Shown one piece after another: positions 62,044-64,000 of a stretch of DNA of 64,000 bases (position 1 is the first letter of the stretch; each line of letters begins with the position of its first letter). The position numbers were made by a program, and so were the translations under genes. Below the pieces are notes generated by a model. It ran no database searches. It saw only the letters and a list, made by a program, of their open reading frames with translations, and had not been told where the DNA came from. Origin of the DNA: an uncultured bacterium (GTDB lineage Bacteria > Bacillota > Clostridia > Oscillospirales > Acutalibacteraceae); NCBI GenBank assembly GCA_949283655.1, contig CASDTH010000031.1, forward strand, positions 1-64,000, written 5' to 3'.

Positions 62044-62076
62044 TTCAATCGCCTTGGGTAACCCCAGGCGATTGAA
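62044..62076 (-). terminator. Hairpin in the gap before the second two-component system
   Basis: TTCAATCGCCTTGGG and CCCCAGGCGATTGAA form a 15-bp stem with one mismatch. It may terminate the minus-strand two-component transcript. The same 302-nt gap (61927-62228) also holds an 8-bp inverted repeat (62103-62110 with 62132-62139) and an A/T-rich stretch near 62160-62215; no gene is seen. Confidence 0.45.
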
Positions 62077-62228
62077 AAAAGAGAGAGAGAAGAAAACGAA
62101 TCCACAGTGTTTGCTGACAACCACTTCAGCTACACTGTGCCTATAGTATAGCCGTGATTCCTTAACTTCATACAAAAAAAACATTAAAAAAATATAAAAT
62201 ATTGCTATGTGAATTCTTAATTTGGCTG

Positions 62229-62924
62229 CTACAGCTTAAACCGGTAACCGGCGCCCCACACGGTTTCGATGTATTGTGGGTTGGAGGTGTCATCCTCAAT
62301 TTTTTCCCGGATGCGGTTGATATGCACGGTCACTGTAGAGGTTTCCCCGATCGCGTCAAAGCCCCAGATGCGGTCAAACAAGGTGTTTTTGCTGAAAACA
62401 ATGTTGGGGTTTGAGGCGAGAAAAACCAGCAGGTCAAATTCTTTGTTGGTTAGCACAGCCTCCTTTTTATTGACGTAGACGCGCCGTGCGTTTTTATCGA
62501 TATAAAGGTTTCCAATCGAGATGAAATCATCCGCCGTGCCATCCCCCCTTGCCGTCAGCCTTTCGTATCTGGCGATATGTGCATGTACGCGGGCAACCAG
62601 TTCTGATGGACTAAAGGGCTTTACAATATAGTCATCCGCCCCGATGCCGAAGCCGCGGATCTTATCAATATCTTCCTTTTTGGCAGAAACCATTAAAATA
62701 GGAATATCTTTCTCCCTACGGATGGCGCGGCAAATTTCAAAGCCATCAACACCGGGCAGCATTAGGTCCAGCAGAATGAGGCTATAGCCTTTTTTCAAGG
62801 CAGCGGCCAGCCCGCTTTCACCGTTTAACTGGGTGTCAACTTCGTAGCCATTGGCTTCCAGGTAATCCCGTTCGAGTTCGGCAATATTTTTATCGTCCTC
62901 AATGATCAGGATGGATTTTGCCAT
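62229..62924 (-). CDS. OmpR/PhoB-family response regulator
   Basis: A 231-residue regulator. The receiver domain has IIEDDKN, phospho-acceptor Asp53 in LLDLMLPG and Lys in IVKPFSP. The winged-helix domain (about 128-231) ends TVWGAGYRFKL. The kinase gene lies 64 nt upstream on the same strand. The start MAKSILIIEDD follows AAAAGGAG. The target genes are not evident in this window. Confidence 0.95.
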   Translation of the reverse strand: MAKSILIIEDDKNIAELERDYLEANGYEVDTQLNGESGLAAALKKGYSLILLDLMLPGVDGFEICRAIRREKDIPILMVSAKKEDIDKIRGFGIGADDYIVKPFSPSELVARVHAHIARYERLTARGDGTADDFISIGNLYIDKNARRVYVNKKEAVLTNKEFDLLVFLASNPNIVFSKNTLFDRIWGFDAIGETSTVTVHINRIREKIEDDTSNPQYIETVWGAGYRFKL

Positions 62925-62988
62925 GTTAATTCTCCTTTTCTATGAAAGATGTTGAGGCGCTGCGCCGTATGCGAAAGCAATCGGGCGC

Positions 62989-64000
62989 CTATTGCTCCTG
63001 TTTGCTCTCAGGCAACAGGATGCAGATCGTAAGCCCCTTGCCAATGCTGCCGACGGCCCAAATTTTACCGCTGTGGCGGTCGATAATCTGCTTGGTAATG
63101 GCTAGCCCCAAGCCGCTGCCATTGCTGACATTGGTGCGTGCACGGTCTGTGCGGTAAAAGCTGTCAAATATTTTGGTCAGATCTTCCTCTGATACGCCCA
63201 TGCCGTTGTCCGCAATCTCAATTCGGATGGAAGAGCCGTCGCGCCGCAGTGTAATGCAGATCGTACAGATGCCCGGCTTTTTGTATTTGACGCAGTTGTT
63301 AACGATATTCATAATCGCGCGTTTCATCTGCGCACGGTCAACGCTTGCATAGGCGCTTTCGCCACACTGATTGTCAAAGGAGAGCTCCGTTTCCTGTGTG
63401 GCGAATTTGGGACGCAGTTCCTCACAGCAGTCCTCAAAAAAGCCCACAAGATCTACATGCTCAAAATAGAAGGGGATACGGTCCAGATCAAGTTTTGAGA
63501 AAGTGAAGAGTTCAGTGACTAGGTTATCCATGTCACAGGCGGTGCTGTAAATGGTTTTCAGGTAGTGCGCTTGCTTCTCCGGCGTGTCTGCAATGCCGTC
63601 GATCAGGCCGGAAACATACCCTTTGATCGCGGTCAAGGGCGTGCCAAGATCATGTGAGATGCCGGCGAGCAGCTCCTTGCGGCTGTTTTCATACCGCTGC
63701 TGCGCTTCCACGGAGTCCCGCAATCGTAGGCGCATTTCCTCGAAATCGGCACACACATCGCCCAGCTCATTTTTTCCCTCATAGTTGACGCGGTAATCCA
63801 GGTTGCCATCGCGAATCTCGTGGGTGGCCCGCCGGAGCTTATCCAGCGGCACTAAAATACCGCGTGATATAAACACAACGAGCAACACATCCGTCGTCAA
63901 CGTCACCAGAATTGCAAGGCCAATAAAAACCCAGCCCATCGTGTCCATGTATTCAAACGCACGCTTTGGCAAATCCTCTGTTGTGCTGGCTACCACGCTG
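62989..64000 (-). CDS. Sensor histidine kinase, N-terminus cut by window end
   Basis: At least 335 residues of a membrane kinase whose beginning lies past the window. The visible part starts in the extracytoplasmic region. A transmembrane helix (WVFIGLAILVTLTTDVLLVV) is followed by a HAMP linker and the HisKA box AGISHDLGTPLTAIKGY with the phospho-acceptor His. ATPase boxes are NIVNNCVKY, ADNGMGVSE, FDSFYRTD and GSGLGLAITK. It partners the regulator downstream. The signal is unknown. Confidence 0.93.
   Translation of the reverse strand, partial: SVVASTTEDLPKRAFEYMDTMGWVFIGLAILVTLTTDVLLVVFISRGILVPLDKLRRATHEIRDGNLDYRVNYEGKNELGDVCADFEEMRLRLRDSVEAQQRYENSRKELLAGISHDLGTPLTAIKGYVSGLIDGIADTPEKQAHYLKTIYSTACDMDNLVTELFTFSKLDLDRIPFYFEHVDLVGFFEDCCEELRPKFATQETELSFDNQCGESAYASVDRAQMKRAIMNIVNNCVKYKKPGICTICITLRRDGSSIRIEIADNGMGVSEEDLTKIFDSFYRTDRARTNVSNGSGLGLAITKQIIDRHSGKIWAVGSIGKGLTICILLPESKQEQ

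Noticed and set aside
1..64000. CRISPR array, prophage, insertion sequence or defence island
   Set aside because: No regular direct repeats with spacers, no cas, integrase, transposase or phage structural genes were found.

Overview
The window looks like chromosomal DNA of a GC-rich, low-oxygen gut member of the Bacillota (Clostridia). The evidence is the Gram-positive set hprK, glk, murB, rapZ, whiA, the strong Shine-Dalgarno sites, the sigma-A type promoters, and the many glycosidases for host glycans. No phage, insertion sequence, CRISPR array or rRNA was seen. The assignment is by gene content only; no database search was possible.

Layout. (1) 1-4.2 kb: a repeat-rich edge, a structured RNA that folds like 6S RNA, and a two-component system (kinase and OmpR-type regulator) divergent from a secreted multi-PepSY protein. 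(2) 4.3-32.0 kb: a LacI-type regulator followed by sixteen tightly spaced same-strand genes, apparently one operon. It holds an aldo/keto reductase, a zinc alcohol dehydrogenase, GH2, GH29 and GH95 fucosidases, a GH110 alpha-1,3-galactosidase, two GH35 proteins, two short GH101-like proteins, a frameshifted GH129/GH101-like gene, a DUF5107-TPR protein, three membrane-anchored metallophosphoesterases and a lipoprotein phosphodiesterase. The enzyme set fits removal of fucose, alpha-galactose, beta-galactose and GalNAc-linked structures, as on blood-group B or mucin O-glycans. The glycosidases lack signal peptides, the phosphoesterases are at the cell surface, and no transporter is encoded. (3) 32-42 kb: a DUF134-NifX fusion, three small genes on the minus strand, a GH16 glucanase with a CcpA/LacI-like operator, tRNA-Gln(CUG), malQ, a decayed gene and a GH106-like protein. 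(4) 42-50 kb: ArsC/Spx-like protein, nagB, a ceramidase-like membrane protein behind a consensus promoter, a YgjP-like peptidase, GH27 alpha-galactosidase, a FUSC transporter fused to a degenerate HAD domain, and a GT4 glycosyltransferase. (5) 50-62 kb: a housekeeping run hprK-glk-murB-rapZ-whiA-argS-phosphohexomutase-YgiQ-ComEC-like-DUF3006. The usual yvcK gene is missing between rapZ and whiA. (6) 62.2-64 kb: a second two-component system, its kinase cut by the window end.

How it fits together: glycans trimmed by the intracellular glycosidases would yield hexoses and hexosamines that enter metabolism through glk, nagB, malQ and the phosphohexomutase. HPr kinase and LacI/CcpA-type operators upstream of the reductase gene and the GH16 gene suggest catabolite control over the same processes.
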